From contig NC_134510.1 of the NCBI RefSeq assembly GCF_027942865.1, forward strand, positions 29,406,163-29,470,162: DNA of 64,000 bases, written 5' to 3'. Made by a program: the position numbers and the translations under genes. The notes under the pieces were generated by a model. The model ran no database searches. It had not been told where the DNA came from and was given only the letters and a program-made list of their open reading frames with translations. Each line of letters opens with the position of its first letter. Within the stretch, counting starts at the first letter, position 1. Below are positions 13,993 through 28,650 of this stretch, piece by piece. This DNA is from Odontesthes bonariensis. Its lineage: Eukaryota > Chordata > Actinopteri > Atheriniformes > Atherinopsidae.

Positions 13993-16900
13993 TTGTGTTT
14001 ACTGATTTTCACTGTAATTTTGAGATGCCAGAGCACTTCACTAAGGCTTTTATTCAGTGTAACAGATTCTGTTCAAAGTTTTCAGTACACACTGACTTCA
14101 AGACAGCACATAAGATTTACATCACAACAGAACCCAGATGATTTGAAGCACTTAATGTCCTTTTTGGTCTATTGACAAGCATAGTGAAACATAATCCCCA
14201 TTTACAGTTGTGTAAATCAGACTCGAATCAATACACAAAAATAGTGCTGACAAAAGCTCCCAAACTTAAATGAAAGCCATTTTAATCTAGTAAACTTCAT
14301 ATGAAACGTCCGGTCATTCTGCTGCTGCTGAAAAATGGTGGTTCCAAAGTCATAAACTGCAAGTTCAAGGTCAAGGCGAGTGTAGACTGAAAAGTAAAAT
14401 AAATTTTGAAAGTATTTCTTCTCAAGCCGAATAATGAGGTGGGATTGCTGATTTGACGATTGTGGCTCATTGACAATCCATCCATTACTCATTCAAGTAT
14501 TTCAGTCCTTTCTAAGATGATGACAGAAAAAATCAGCCAAACAATTCTGCTGTGCCCTTGAGCTGCTAACGTGACTTTAAAGGGCTGACACTTGTAACCA
14601 CTGTACATTTCTGTACCATATCAGCAACACAAGTATATAATAATAAACAGCTCATGACAACACATTTACAAGAATTAATCGTCTTCAAATGCACTGCCAT
14701 ATTCTTCCATAAATATCACTCCTATTACTTAAAGCAATTGCACCTCACTTACCACCAGGATTAGCATTATTATAAACTGAGCATGAAAGACGATGATGAG
14801 GTAGTACAGTATATATGGCTTTGGCCCACATTATTTGGTATCTCACTGTGTAAACCTAGTAGTGGAGATGGCGATGAGATTGGAAGATAAACTGTGTAAC
14901 AGGAGGCAGCAAGAACTTTGTTAAATTGCCAAGGAGTTGAGCAGTTTATGTAATCTCATTCCTAAACTTTTGCAATCTGTTTGCTCCTCCTCCACCCTTG
15001 TAGTCGGCCTCTCTGTGTTGAGCGACAAAGGAAAAAAAGGGGCAGGGGTGAAGATGGACACCGGGGCCTTCACTTAACACTACTGTCACTATTATTTGTG
15101 TGGATGGATTGCTTCTGTACACCCCAGCGACTGTTTCCTGTCACAGGCTTCCTGCCAAAGCTAAGCTTAGTCTCCTTCCCATTCAGCACTGCAGGAGTGA
15201 GCTATTAGGTGTTATAACCTCTCATCAATGAAGATGTAGTTATGGTGAACATAGTTTGGGATGAGGCCTATAAACTATCACAGGATTCTCCTGACCTTCA
15301 TAGAAGGAAACACATTTATAGAGTTTCTAAGAAAATGAATGCATGCAGGATTGCTCAGTATTAGTCTATATTTGTTACATTATATTCAGCAGAAGTTTTC
15401 TTCGAATTGCTTATCTGATAACACATCCCATTAATCGCTCCATGTCAAAGGATAAAACAAATCTTATTGAGAAAAATATCAGAATTATGAATCTTGCAGT
15501 TTAACAAAATTGTTCTTTATAAATGTATGCTTGTGAGTTTCTATGTGTCTACACAAGTGCATGTGTTACATTATTTATGCACTGGGAGTGGAAAATCCCA
15601 GCAGAAAGGAGATCAGACTTATGATCACAAACCGTACACTGTGCACAGGAGCTCCCAGCTCTGGGATCCCATCTGTCCCATAAAGCAGCTTCTGCTGGCA
15701 GATGCCTCCAGTGCACATTTTATGGTGGGGCACAGAGGCCAAAGACAAAGACATGTGCTTTCATGCACTGGAAAGAAGGTATGGGGCGTACCTGAAAGAA
15801 CAGAGCTGCACTAAATCCATCTACAGGTCTGCAAAAAGAGTTTTAATGAGCAGTTTGTGAATGCCAAAGTGTTTGTACACTGACAAGCTGGATGATAACT
15901 GAAATTAGACATGACAAGGAAAGTGTTTTCCCTCCTCCCACTATTTGTCTTCACTCATTCTCTCTATTTTCCATTTAATTTTTTCTTCACACAGTTACAT
16001 CACATAGTTCCTTGGAGCTCTTTTTTGCACTTTGATATGTCCATATGTTTTCAATTTAGGGGAGAATGACGCTAATTCTCTCAGAGCATCCTGCATGGAT
16101 ATTCATTTCACTGTTGGGCGTACAGATGACTCATCCATGGGTGGTGCTTCTCTTTTTTTCCTCCAGAGTTTTTACCAGGACCAAAGTACAAAGCTTTGTT
16201 AACTATAATCAGTTTTCTGATTATTACCTTTCTTGAGAAAAGTTGCATTTTCATTTTGACAATGTTGCCATTGTCTGGTGTACAAACAACACAAGTGCTT
16301 CATATCTTTATTTTCTTAGCTTTGTGCCAAATCCAGCCTTTCATTAGAGCTTTTCATCCACTCTTCATTCACACACCCTACCTGCGGTGAAGGTCACCAA
16401 TAAAGACTGTGCATGGCAAACTCTGGAAAATGGCTGGGTGAGGCAGCTCTTTCATAAAACACACTGCAAATATTAATCTAAGTTAAATACTGTGGTTAGC
16501 TTGTGTTTCAATGGAACTTGTTTGGGCCATATCGCTTCACTTTACCTCAGCAGTGAGCTTTGTGGACGAGTGCTATCTTGTTTAAATCTCTCTGCCACCA
16601 CAGCCTTCACACACATGCACCCTCACTTCTCGTTTCATCCTTCCCACCTGCAGGTCGACCCTCCCCAGTCATCAGCCACAAATCCCAGCCTGTTTCCGCC
16701 TCCAAAACAGATTATCATGATGTACCGTGTATTTACATTGAATGCTGCCATGGTGGGCTCGGGTTCATAATTCAGGAAAAGTCTGCCTTGAAAGTCACGG
16801 GTGCCCTGTAATTAGGCTGCTCTTATTTCTCTTTAAGTCTAATTTTCACCTCTTCCCCTCTTATTTATATCTTCTATTTTCTTTTATCCTTCTTTCCTGT

Positions 16901-18237
16901 GATTCTCCCCATTCACCTACTGCTAACATATTCCACCCTCCTCAGACCAGGAGTATAAATCAGCCCCAGGGACAAGTGGAGATCTGCCAGCCAGAGGAGA
17001 TCCAGGCAGGAATGTGATCATTGATGCACTGTAGAGAAAGATGTAAAACCTGGAATAAAGGGACTGAGTTTCAGCCTCCATATCTTCTCATCATCATCAT
17101 CATCAATAGAGTTGACAGGATGTGTTATCAGGGAGATGCCTTTTCTTTCTGTTTTGTTGCTCTATAGGAGGACAGGGGAGAGCTGTAACTTGAGAGAAAG
17201 ACAGTGGGAGGATGTTTGATTTGGACAGATGAGCCTGAAAGCCCAGCGGGTGCAATCTGCGATGCAATTTTAGCTGAAGAGATTGTATTTTAAGATTTTC
17301 ACAGTCCAGCTGCTGAGATTAGCGTGCAGCTTAATGAGCGAAACGTGTGGGATCTAGACCAAGATGTGCTTTCAAGCCCCAGCAGGGTGTAGCACAATAA
17401 CAGCTCTGCTCTAACGTTGACCCTCTGGAAAAGTAAAATGAAGCCTTGATTTCACCACTCTCAGCTTTTCTTCCCTATTTTCTTAGGAAGACTTTGAGCG
17501 ACACTGATGAAAAACGTCACTATGCCCTCCCGAGTGCATGGCTTTAATAAAATTTGGTCAAAGCAGAGCATGGTGGCCAGGCAGATTTACAGCTGAGTCC
17601 ACTGAGATGGAGCACAGCTGAGGAAATGTTGGTCGTAAAACTGTTTGCTAATTGTGTGCTGTGAATTTAAATATGTGACATGCATATACAGTCAGGGTCA
17701 GCTCAGATGTGTCATCACTTATTCATGAAATGTGTTGTGAAGTCAGATATTTTGTTTATTTTTTGTTATGGAGCCCAAAGCTGTTTGCAATTAGTATGTC
17801 AACTGTTTTAGCTCAGCAGCTGACAAATGATTGTGATTACATGTTCACCACATTCTATGTGAGACGGCTCTCACCAAAGCCATGCAGTCTTGTCATTAAA
17901 GCTATATACTGTTGCACAGGGGGGAGTCTGAGTCCTCTAATAGGTTACAAATGCTTGTAACTTTTTTTTTAACTGAAATCTAAAACACAAAGAAACAATT
18001 TAATGTTAATATAGTGGCAGTGTTCCAACTTATATGGGAAATAGTATTCTTCAGAAACAAGTCTTTTTGCTAAACAAAACGTTGCTCTTATTTGATACCA
18101 TCTCAAACCAGAATGTTTGACAAAGGAAAGTGATCTCATCCTCCAGGGGATGTGTAAGTGTGCACAATTAGCAGGCAACTATTGCTGTACAGAATTATCA
18201 GAAACTAAATCAGTGAAAGACTCCCTCTTTTTGCACT
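13993..18237. other. Gene-free stretch
   Basis: I see no supported gene. A (CAT)n run is at about 17091-17106. The segment 16630-16830 has a pyrimidine tract, a CAG acceptor-like site and overlapping open frames, but no matching donor or partner exon was found. Nothing else stands out. Confidence 0.5.
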
Positions 18238-18434
18238 TGGGCCCAATCCCAATTCATTCCCTTGACTCTACAATTTGGCCTGACTGATGTCACCAGTCTT
18301 TTTGAGGTCAAATGGTCCCCTACACTCCAGTTGAAGGATTAGATCATTAATCCTTGATATCGATGAGAAAAGGGACACCTCAACTCACCTAAACTGACAA
18401 GTTGGGCCAGCGGAAGGAATTGGGATTCGCTTAT
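18238..18434. mobile_element. Miniature inverted-repeat DNA transposon, hAT-like guess
   Basis: The left end reads GGGCCCAATCCCAATTCATT, and the right end, reverse complemented, reads CGAATCCCAATTCCTTCC, giving imperfect terminal inverted repeats around AATCCCAATTC-TTCC. The roughly 195-bp interior has no coding sequence. Ends of this sort are frequent in fish genomes. The superfamily call is a guess because the target duplication is not clear. Confidence 0.5.
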
Positions 18435-19959
18435 TTATTCTAGTTTTTTGGCCATTCACAACCATCTAGCTTTTCCATAACTACCATCAGCCTTCCATTT
18501 ATGGTATGTGTAAGTTTTTTTTATCTGTTCCTGATCAACTTTCATCCTCTCTTACTTGCTAACCAAGTGGCGGAGTTCTTTGACAATTTTGATGGAACAT
18601 TGTCCTGCATAAACATCCCGACTCTCTTGAATGCTGCATACTTCCTGTACTACTGCGGGAAGAAAGTGTCTTCTAGTAACTATCAGCAGTATTTTGGAGT
18701 TGATCAAAGAAAATATTAGCTCACGCATGATGATAGGAACAAATTGTTGACGCTTGATTTGAATTGATGACCTGTGATCCAGCCTTGGGCCAATCCATCT
18801 GCTCGATCAAAAACTTTCATTTAGAAGGTCTTTAAAACTGCTTTAAAAATCTGTCTTCAGGTGTTTCTTGGCTCTGTCTTTACCCTTTAACTCCTCCATC
18901 TTGTTAAGTGGTGGTTAGGAATCACGTTCCCATACCTTGGTCTCTGAGTACTTGACATACTGTACTTCTATAAGCCCCACTGAGGTGTGAATGGACATTC
19001 AAGCTTTATATGAAAGACACTACATGGTATCTGAGTTTTTTAGTGTTTTTTTTTTTAGCAAATAATTTTTTACACCTTATAATTAGGGGGTAGGCAATAT
19101 ATTCTGAGAATAATGTTGATTTATGACATTTCCAAATTATTGCATCTTGTTTTTATTTACATTTTACACAGCATTCCAACTGTTTTAAAACTGTGGTTGT
19201 ATCTACAACCTAACTGACTTCACCAGCAGTATCCTGTGCTTTTCTCTATATCAAGACAAAATGTGCAAGAATGTGAGTGCAAAACATTACATGTAATAAG
19301 TTACAGAGCTGCAACTGTTACATATTGACTCAGAGGACGAAGACAGTGGCTTTGTCCAAATGTAGCAAAGCTCCTCCTACCTGTACTTCCAAAACTTTCT
19401 AATTCACAAGTCAACTGTTGTTTAAACTTAATTACAATACAATTCAATAAGACATAACGTGTTTAATGATAAGCTTTAGACTTGATGGCATTTCCTACAC
19501 ATTTGGATGCAGTCCTGCTAGACTAAAGTTTATACTGGCTTGAGTTTCCTACTTCCAAATGTAAAATCAAACCTTTCTACTCCAATGCAAATAAATGCTT
19601 TTTTCCATAGCAATTCACCATATCATGTTTTGGTGAAAAAATGAATCGAAGAATAGAGGTCAAACAGCAGCTATGAATACACAACATGGCATCTTTGTTC
19701 ATGTTGTTTTCTCTCTTGTCATATTAGACTGCACACGGAAAGACTTGGGCTAATTTGCCTGAGGTTGCTTTTTGTCTTTTTCCTTAACAACAAAGGGAAA
19801 GCCCCCCACACGTCCACACCACACCACAACACACACACTACGCAGATCCCCCCCCTCCCCTCTTCCTCGAGCTTGCCCTTTTTAGGCTGTTCCTCTTTTT
19901 TCCATCTGAAAGAGGGATAGTATGACAGCTTTTCCTGCCTCTCATGAACTGGAGCCGGG
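18435..19959. other. Gene-free stretch upstream of the putative eva1b first exon
   Basis: No gene is supported. At 19795-19860 there is a C/A-rich, then C-rich, low-complexity stretch (ACACC and CACA repeats) just before the candidate first exon. I see no convincing TATA box or CpG island. Confidence 0.4.
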
Positions 19960-20217
19960 AGAAAGAAAACTCTGTTACTCACTCCGTCTCCAACTCTGAG
20001 AGGAAGTTACCACCTCTTCCCCAGACTCTGTGCACACATACACACTCAGGCAGACACACACACTCTTCAGGACTCAACCACAGCAGCCACCGTGAAACAG
20101 TCAGGACTGTTTGTAATGTTTTTGGAGGGAAGGAAGACTGAGATTTCTGAGTCTCTCTGAAACTCTTTGTGTGGACTGAACAACTTCAGGGGGACTTTTT
20201 TCTTTCATCACTCACTG
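19960..20217 (+). other. eva1b: Candidate untranslated first exon of eva1b
   Basis: A relatively GC-rich, CA-repeat-containing stretch ends in a strong splice donor, CACTG|GTGAGT, with the intron starting at 20218. The next good acceptor on this strand that leads to a donor is at 31529. The transcription start is not defined, so the 5' limit is arbitrary. It could also belong to a non-coding RNA. Only transcript data could settle this. Confidence 0.35.
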
Positions 20218-23200
20218 GTGAGTTTGACAGTTTGTGTCAGTGTATTTTTAGTGCCATAGAAGCCCCTGTGAAGCACTGTAGCTCATTGTTAAGTTTAAAT
20301 GCTTTGCTAATCATTAAAACTTTAGTTAAGCAGGCTTGTTTAGGGGTGCTGTTGCATGTAAAACCTCCCACGTGCTAATACAGTGTAATATGAGCTCCCT
20401 CTGTGATTAATTCAACTTTATTAAGCTGTGTTAAATGTGACAGAGAGGTGAGAAGGTTTATGGAACAGAAACTCACTCACTTTTGCACTCGATGCTCATC
20501 ATAAAAACTGCATGTTGTAAGATAGTACATTGTTTTTGTCATTGCCAGCCCCGAGCTAAGCTGAATGTTCACATCCACCCAAAGCTGTCAATGCATCATC
20601 GTGTAGTCCTGTTAGACATTTGTGTTTTCAATATGTCCTAGTTGTATAAGTGCCAAAGAAAGGGTGAAGCAGCATTAGTTGAAACAGGACAGGAGTGCCC
20701 GGCCATGGCTTTTCCTGTGCAGCTGCAGGTTATTTTCTAAGTTTGCAGTGATTAGTTTGTTCACGCCTTGCTACATTAAAAGCAAACATCCTGTGGTTTT
20801 CTGTATTCTTTTTTTATGCCAAGAGGAGCAGATGTCATAAAATTAGAACCACCACCAGATTTCAAAAGCTGGGACTAAAAGTCTACATGTGCTGCATGTG
20901 GCTCTATTTCTCATTGAGGTTCTCCCTTTTTTTTAAACTTCAGCACATAGAAACATTCTTGCGTGACAGCAGTTGACCACATGCCTCAGCTCCTGTATCT
21001 CTTTTTGTCTCCGCTGGATGTTTGCAGTTAGCACCTCGTATCACAGAAACAGTGAGATGAGGGAAAAGGGAGGTGATGGGTGGTGGCTGGACAGGGCTGG
21101 GCTGTTTTCAGGGGTCTCCATTAATTTTCACTATCTGAGCAGGCAGACAGCACTTTAGCTGTGCCTCCCCCAGTCAATCTGATAACCCTCCATCGGATTA
21201 GTGTGAAAGCTAGTTAAATAACCCCTACGAGGCTGACTGAGAAGTGTTGACTTCTGTGTGACCTCTTCAGGCTATTCAAGTTAGCAGACTTTCCTTTACC
21301 CAAAAACCCAGCAGCCTCATTTATCAGTCAACCTGTCTTATCTGTCCCGAGGATGGTTGTTAACTTACTCTATTTACCCAGTGGTCAAAGGTCGAACTGG
21401 GATTTGACTTGCTTGTCTAAACTCCCATGGTACCAATCTGTTTTCAGGGGAGATACAGAAAGTTTCAATCAAGTCAAAGTCAGTGTAAGGCAAACAGAGA
21501 GAATCCCACATAGCATTGCACAATGGCGAGATAAAGAAAAATGTGCTGTCAGGCTATTTTAAGATGATGATGACATATTGAAAGGACTAAATGTATACAC
21601 ATGAAAATGGCTGGATAAACAAGCTTTCAAATAAGCTTCACTGCATGGCTGTGTTTAATTTTCTTAAGCAATCTGCTACAAAGCAATCCTAGTCAATGTT
21701 TTCCGGTTACGTTAGACAATCTTAGTTTTAGTGTGTGGCGTAAGGAGAGCACCAGGATATCAAAAAGTCAGTTATTTTGCAGATCACAGTAATAACAATT
21801 AGGCAATTTTCAAATTAAATTTATGTTTAGCAATTGTGTAATAGAAACCAATACATTTGGTCTCTATTGTGTTATTACTGGGATATGCAGAAAATTATTA
21901 ATCAGGGGCTTATAGTTGGTTTTTCATTTCATAGTGATTCCACTGTCATTATGTTAAAACACAACAAAGTTTTAAGTGTCCAAAGAGATATTGGAAAACT
22001 TTAAGCATGAAAAATTGGACAAAATTGGAAAAAATTGAAAAGGCTGAAATTAGATCCCCATCCTATCTGACAAACTTGGCCCTTTACATGTAGTTAAAAA
22101 AAATAGCGAAAAACAAAGAAAATAGCGAAAGCCAACAGTCGTGGCTTTCCAAAAGCTCCATCCAGTATTTTGTCAGAACTGGAGAGTATGTCTTTGTATA
22201 AAGAAGGGCAAAAAATGAAGGTATTTTCACCTGCAAGAGACTGATTTTACCAACTTACTCCATTCCTTTATTGAGATTGGTCAAAGTTTGCCGGTGATGG
22301 ACAAACAATTGACTGATGGTTCAACCACTTATCTGCCAACAGTTTTTTGAAAATGCCTGGTCTTACAGTTTCTGACTTCCAAGATGACTTTTTGTAAATA
22401 ACCATCTAATACATTGGGACAATAAGAATGCTGTCTCTTTAAAAAGCCCCTAAAAGTTGATTGACTTGAATTTATAATATGCTCAGAATTCTTCACCTCA
22501 GTAATACCAAAAAAAGATCTAATTACATTGTTCATTGTTGTTTGGTTGGTGTTAGGTTTTTGATCCAGTGCACAAAGTTGTCACATAAAGCAAATATTGA
22601 GCAGAAACACATTCCAGATCATTTTATGAACAGCTGAAATGCTGTGTTATAGTTTTATGGAGCATGAAGTCATGGTAGATCAGATGATCATCAGCAGATC
22701 TCTTAGACCCCAACACCCATCCCTAAGACATAGTCTCAAACACCAGGGTTTCTTCTTCTAGTTCTGACTGCTGATTGTTTACTTCTGCGCTCTGACTGTT
22801 TTTCAACCATTTACAGGGATTCATTGAAAAATACCAAATTTAAGTAAGTTAATTTAGCCATTTATGTATTACAGTGTTTTAAAAAAAAAACAAACAAGTG
22901 GTTTGCTCATTGCACCATTTCCCTGAATGTGACAGTTGGTATTTCTGAATTTTCTTTATTATACACTCAGACATGTAGCTTCTCTAAAAGAATGTTATGC
23001 TCTTGTTCATACACTATAAATATCAATAGTGACACCATGATAATATGAATTACATGGGGTCATATTTATACTTACTTTTATACTCTTGTATTGGAATTTA
23101 TGACAGCTAATTCATGTATCGTGTTTTTCTTTGGACTGTTGGTTGTACTGCTCCTCAGAAAGTATTGCCACACACATAGGCAGTGTAGGAGCGAACATGA

Positions 23201-26200
23201 ATGGACGTCCAATGTCCTTGATTCAGGAGCCTTAGGCACCCTCTACCCTGCAGCTTTCCCTTTTCTTCTGTGATGTTCACATCAACCAAATACAAACCTC
23301 CTTTTTGCTTTACATCCTGGGAATCCAGACGTTTTGCACGGCCTGAGTTTGTTTGTGTGCCCTCTTGTGGAATCCCCTGGGAAACCTGGGAAAAGTATAT
23401 GAACAATTAGGTAACAGTGGAGTTGATTGCCTACACGAGCATGAGTTTCAAAAGTATAGTCTCGGTTTTACAGGACTCATGGCTCCAAGTAGAACCTTCA
23501 CTGACTGAGATATTCCCCTGCTTAGGTTTTGACAGATGTTTGACATGGTAAACCTAGTTTGGCTAAGCTTACCGTCCTGTCTTGGACACACACAGTACCA
23601 GACTAAAGTTTTGACACCCACTCATCCCGAATGAGTTACATGACTACTCTGCACACATATGAGAGATGGGGCATGCAAATACCTAAAACCCACACTCGGA
23701 CATTTAGTTGAATATGCACAGGAGTGGTTGCCTTTTTTTGTTTCACTTTTGTGACAACGCTCGATACCAACATTTTTGGTACATTTGTTACATTTAATGT
23801 GAAAAAAAATAATTTCCTGTGGAGAATTGCTCCAAATTACTCTAAAGGCGTTGCTCACCCAATAAAACGATCAGCAGTGATTCGTCTATATTGTTATATA
23901 CAAAAGCATTAACATCGTATTTTTACGTCCTGTTAGATTAATACAAAATAACAAAGATATTTCATTAGTTATGAGGTGATTACATTGGCATATTGACAGA
24001 CGGCAGTGCTGGTGTTTCAATAATGGCAGGTGGTCGTGAGTTTAAGTCAGATGGAATCACTAACTCGCAGGACCTTAAATCATGCAAGGAGCCCTCACTG
24101 CAGTTTCTTTACTTCTTTACAGAAGCACTGTCCTGTCACAACAGCACTTCCTAAATCTAAAGGAGCTGCAGTATGTTCGTGAGTAGTGGAAAAAAAAAAA
24201 GTTACGGACCCAATCATGTAATAGGCAAACATATGTTTTGTGTGACAGAGTAATCTGGAGGGTCCATGTAATTGATATGGTATGTGATGTTTTTGTGCTG
24301 CTGGATGGCTTCCCAGATCAATGAGGAGGGTGAGCTCATAGCTCTATTTTTGGGGCTTTGCATTTAGGATGCTCTAAGCCTTCTTTGCTTTAGAGCATCG
24401 CAAAGGAATGCTCACATGAATCCGTTTTAACACACACAGGAGCACAAGCAGACAACTTACAACTGTCAACACGTTTAGATATACTATACGTACACGTACA
24501 CGTACATACACAAATAAACCTTGTCAACAGACACGAACAAATACTCTGGCCTTCAACTGCCATGACCTTGATATGCTTCATAGTACCTTAATAACTTCTG
24601 TATGAATATGGAACATTGGATATCTCTTCTTGATTTACATAGTAAAGCATTTCTAGTCTGCTTCACATCTGGAACACATCTGGTTGCTATTTACCACTTG
24701 CCCTAACCCCCAGTTCAGTCCCGCATCTCTATTACCCCCCTATTACCTGCCATGGCCAACAAAACATACCCTTCACAGGGCGAGCATTGCACTGTGGTTC
24801 TCTTTTTGATAACATAAAAGGATTCATTTTTCTTTTTATTCACCTTCACTCTTAGCCAGGCTAGAGTGGCATTAGCATACAGAGTTGTGTTGACTTTAAC
24901 ATCCGTTGACAAGTACAAAGTCTGATTGGGTAGAGTTTAAGTTTACTTCTGGAAAAAGTTTTTGTCCTTGAAAGAGAAGCTGTTGAGTCTTTGTCAAATA
25001 AAGTACATGCCCACAGCTAAATACGTCAACATGTGAAAAAACAAAGCTCTCTTTCTGCAATCATATCAAACACAGAAATGTATTCAAGAAGTTTGGATTT
25101 AATCGAACTCTCTTCTGGAGAAAAGAAAAATGTCAGATCTGGTGCTGCACAAAAAAACACAAGATTTGATCGAAATGTACATGTAGTTCAGACCCACTCA
25201 AGAGCAAAGTTGATCAAGGTGGGAAAATCCTAACTTTACATTCTCTGGTACTGTTTGCCTTTGCAACTGGAGGAGCCTTGTTGCTACAATTTGTGTCAAA
25301 TGTGATTTAATTTCAGGTCAAATTGTCCTAAACTAAAACCAATACAAGTACTTTTTGGACAGTGAAAACAATTCAAGGCTTTCTTTGGGGAATGACAAAA
25401 CAATCTTTTTTAAGTCAAGTCATTTAATTGTTCTGGAGCTTTCAATAGGCACTTTTAACCCAACCATTCATGGGGCTTTCTGAGGATCATGGGGACTGGG
25501 GAGCTAGTCAAAGGACAGCATACATCAATGGGCTTCTTTTCTTGTTTTTGTTTTTTTCCAACCACAGACAAGAAAACTGAAGTAATTTAACAGCCAGCTG
25601 TTAGGCAGAAAAGTTAAAATGGTGTCACAATTACTCTGTTGCAAATTGACTAAGAGGACTAACTTTGAACTTGACTGACTCTGAACTCTGTTTTTGTTTG
25701 ATTTTTTTTAGCAGCTAGTGGTGAGAACACTTTACAAATGTTTACAACCTTTTTGAAATGGTGCTACATTAATGTGTACAATCAGTCAATGTACATATTC
25801 TAGACTGAACTCCAGAAGGTTTTCCTTGATACTTTCGCTCTTTCTCTGAGCTAGAAATTAAAGAAAAAAACAAAAGGAGACCTACGAACAGTCACGTTTC
25901 CTTCAGTGCATACAAAAAAAAAGGGCGTACTTCCTCAAATAGCTATACGAATTGTGAAGGCATTCAACCGATGATGAAGCTTGCTCGGTTCCAATGCAGC
26001 TGAATATGATAAAAGTTTTTGCTCATGTCCCTGTTTCTTGATTCATTGGAAACAGAAGATATGAGACAGCTGCACTCAGGGACTTCCATTGGACAGTATC
26101 AAACAATTGTAATCTGAGGATGTAGTTGGAAGCCCAAGAGGCGTCCAGAATCATGGAAAGTTGGAAACTCTTGTGTCCATGACGAGAGCAAACTTCATCT

Positions 26201-27969
26201 GCTGCTGTGAGCAGCTTTACGCTGCATGGTCAAAGGATCCAGAACAAATGAAGGAGGAGACACTGGTTTTTCCGTTGGGTTTAAGGGCAAGACTGAACTC
26301 TTATCCTTTCCTGTGAACAAGCTGGACCTGCATCACCATGTTTCTAACCTTTAGCTGAAGAGGAGGGAGGAGTGCAATCGAAACAAGGGTCGAACACGAC
26401 ACACTCATCCACATTTTCTTTTGCTAGTGTCCTAAAGAGAAGAACAATAAAACAGTAAATGGAGAGAGAGAGATATATATGGCATATGACATGACATATG
26501 TCTCAAGTTTTACCCAACCTTTTAAATGGTGCAAAGTGCTTTAAAAAGCTCATACTTCTGGAAACGTATATGTGCTTGTTTCAAAATGTTCAAGCTGATC
26601 CTTATTTCTGAGGTGTTTTATGTCTAAACTGAATTATTTGCAAGTACTGACCCATGCCTGTTAAAGGCCCACTCACCTGGAGCTCCATGTATTTTGCCTC
26701 ATCACAATCACCAGCGTGTTCTGTTTCCAAATACAACAACCATCGTCTCCGTCAGATACTCTGGCAGGCCTTGACAAGAGCAAAGCAAATCTAACAGTCT
26801 GCACAGTTCGAAAACCCAAGATCCTGATGTCAGGAGGAACTGGGAAGGAATGCATCCTTACTTTCTCCAGAGATGCATCCCTTCATAAGCTTCCTGAATC
26901 TGAGTAAAACTCAACATGACTTCCATAATAAATTAACTTCACCCTGCTGACCTTTATGAATGCTTTCACAGACACTGTAAACATAGAACTTGGTTTGGGC
27001 TTTGTTTCTGTTTAACAAGTAAAAAGTAATCGCTTGCATCTCTGCTCTTTTGGGGAGAACGTGAAGCTCCATAATGTTTTGGAACGTGGAGACTATTCTC
27101 TGGCTTGATTACAGGTGTGATAAACAGCATTTAAAGCCATTCAGCAGATATTTTCGTGATACAGTTACAGTTTCTTTGCCAGTTTGTATTTCACTTTTAA
27201 CGTTTTATCAGCTGCTGGGAGAATTTCTTCATGAGTGAGAGAATAAGCTGAGCCAAGACCGAACTCTGATTCAGTATGTTTATTTAAGGGGAACTAGCAG
27301 TTATTCAGAATGTACTCTGGAAGCTGAAAACAGTGACTAAATTACCCAGATGAGTGTGTTTGATGCTGTGGATCATTAAGTCCAGGCAGTTTTTTTCAGT
27401 AGCAGCCACAGAATCAAAGCATAAATCTTTTAATGAACACAATCAGGAGTAAAGACACTAGCTGCTATAAATCCTAATGGCAGCCTCTGTGATCTTGCTC
27501 ACTGTGGAGACCCTGCGTGTGGACTTTGAACAACTAAATGTGATTAAATATAAATACAGCTATTTTCTGTCGGTGAAGTTACATCCCAAGCAAACCGCAG
27601 TTGTTGCAACTTCACAGAAATTTGAGGTATTAAAAATATTTCTTTCCCTCTGAGGTTCAGTGTGTCGCTACAATGAGGAAATAACACAGACTAGTTCCCT
27701 TGTGTAATATGACCTTTTCACATTTGGTGTATAAATCAAATGTGTTTTGACTCCCAGCATAAATTCCTGCAAAGGGTTATGATTTTGATTTCTTCATTTT
27801 CGAAGAAGTGTATTGTGACTGTATGATTTATGAAAAATGTGTCTAAGTGCTTCTATTTAATGACAAACTTTTGCCTCAGAGGTCTGCATCTGTTGGGGTT
27901 GATGTTATAGCCAATATAGATATGTAGCTGATATTCTAGATATTGATATTTTAGCCAATTATGGATTTA
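20218..27969. other. Probable eva1b first intron, 5' part: no gene seen
   Basis: AT-rich non-coding sequence with no supported exon. Simple-sequence bits include a CGTACA repeat near 24485-24500 and a GA/TA run near 26460-26478. An open frame at 26716-26907 has a moderately protein-like composition but has an equally open antisense frame and no splice partners. Confidence 0.5.
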
Positions 27970-28650
27970 GCCCTGCTTTCCAAAATCCTTGAAAAAGTTA
28001 TTTTTCCCATTAGGTATTACATTTTTTTTTGCAGAATAATGGTCTGTATAAAGAGTTTCAACCCGGATTTAGACCACACCATAATGCTAAAACAGCATTG
28101 TTAAAATGACATCCTTATTGCCTGTGATAATAGTCTTGCATCTATGCTGCCCCTGTTAGATCTTATTACAGTATTTGACACCACTGAACATAACACATTA
28201 TTACTTAAAAGACTTGAAAATTTTGGGATCAAGAAGGACCACATTTGGTGGGTTTAATTGATATTTATCTAGTAGATTCCAGTTTGTGCATGTAAATTAT
28301 GCGTCTTCCACTCACACTAAAGTTAGTCATGGAGTTCCACAGGGTTCTGGATTGGGACCAATTCTTTTCACTCTGTACCTGGCTTATTTGAGCATTATCA
28401 TCAGGAAACATGTGGAGTTGGAAACTTGGGGATTGAAGAAGAAACCTAACTGTTAGACAACCAGTCTGCCTCATGAGCAATCATTGTAATTAAAAACTCA
28501 TTTAAAAAGTATACAATATATACTTTTAACTTTCCTTGCTTTTATTGCTATTTTGCATATTGTTGTGAGATACTGTCAGTCCTGCTTTGTTTTTGTTTGC
28601 ATTGTGCTTTGCTCTGTGAAGCACTTTGGGTTTGAGCTGTGCTGATAAAT
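27970..28650 (+). pseudogene. Decayed LINE reverse transcriptase (Rex1/L2/CR1 type)
   Basis: Pieces of a non-LTR reverse transcriptase are readable in order on the plus strand. They are LLSKILEKV at about 27973, FQPGFRPHHNAKTALLK at about 28047, then after a frameshift LDLITVFDTTEHNTLLLKRL, and [19 protein letters not shown] at about 28326, the fingers/palm motif that precedes the catalytic YxDD box. The YxDD box itself is missing: the sequence runs into a stop soon after LYL. The tail GAAGCACTTTGGGTTTGAGC near 28618 resembles a LINE 3' end. It is a truncated, frameshifted fossil lying in the presumed first intron of eva1b. Confidence 0.8.

Noticed and set aside
26673-26907. Two opposed open frames of about 60 codons, mildly protein-like
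   Set aside because: The only acceptor-like site is weak, no donor or partner exon fits, and both strands are equally open.
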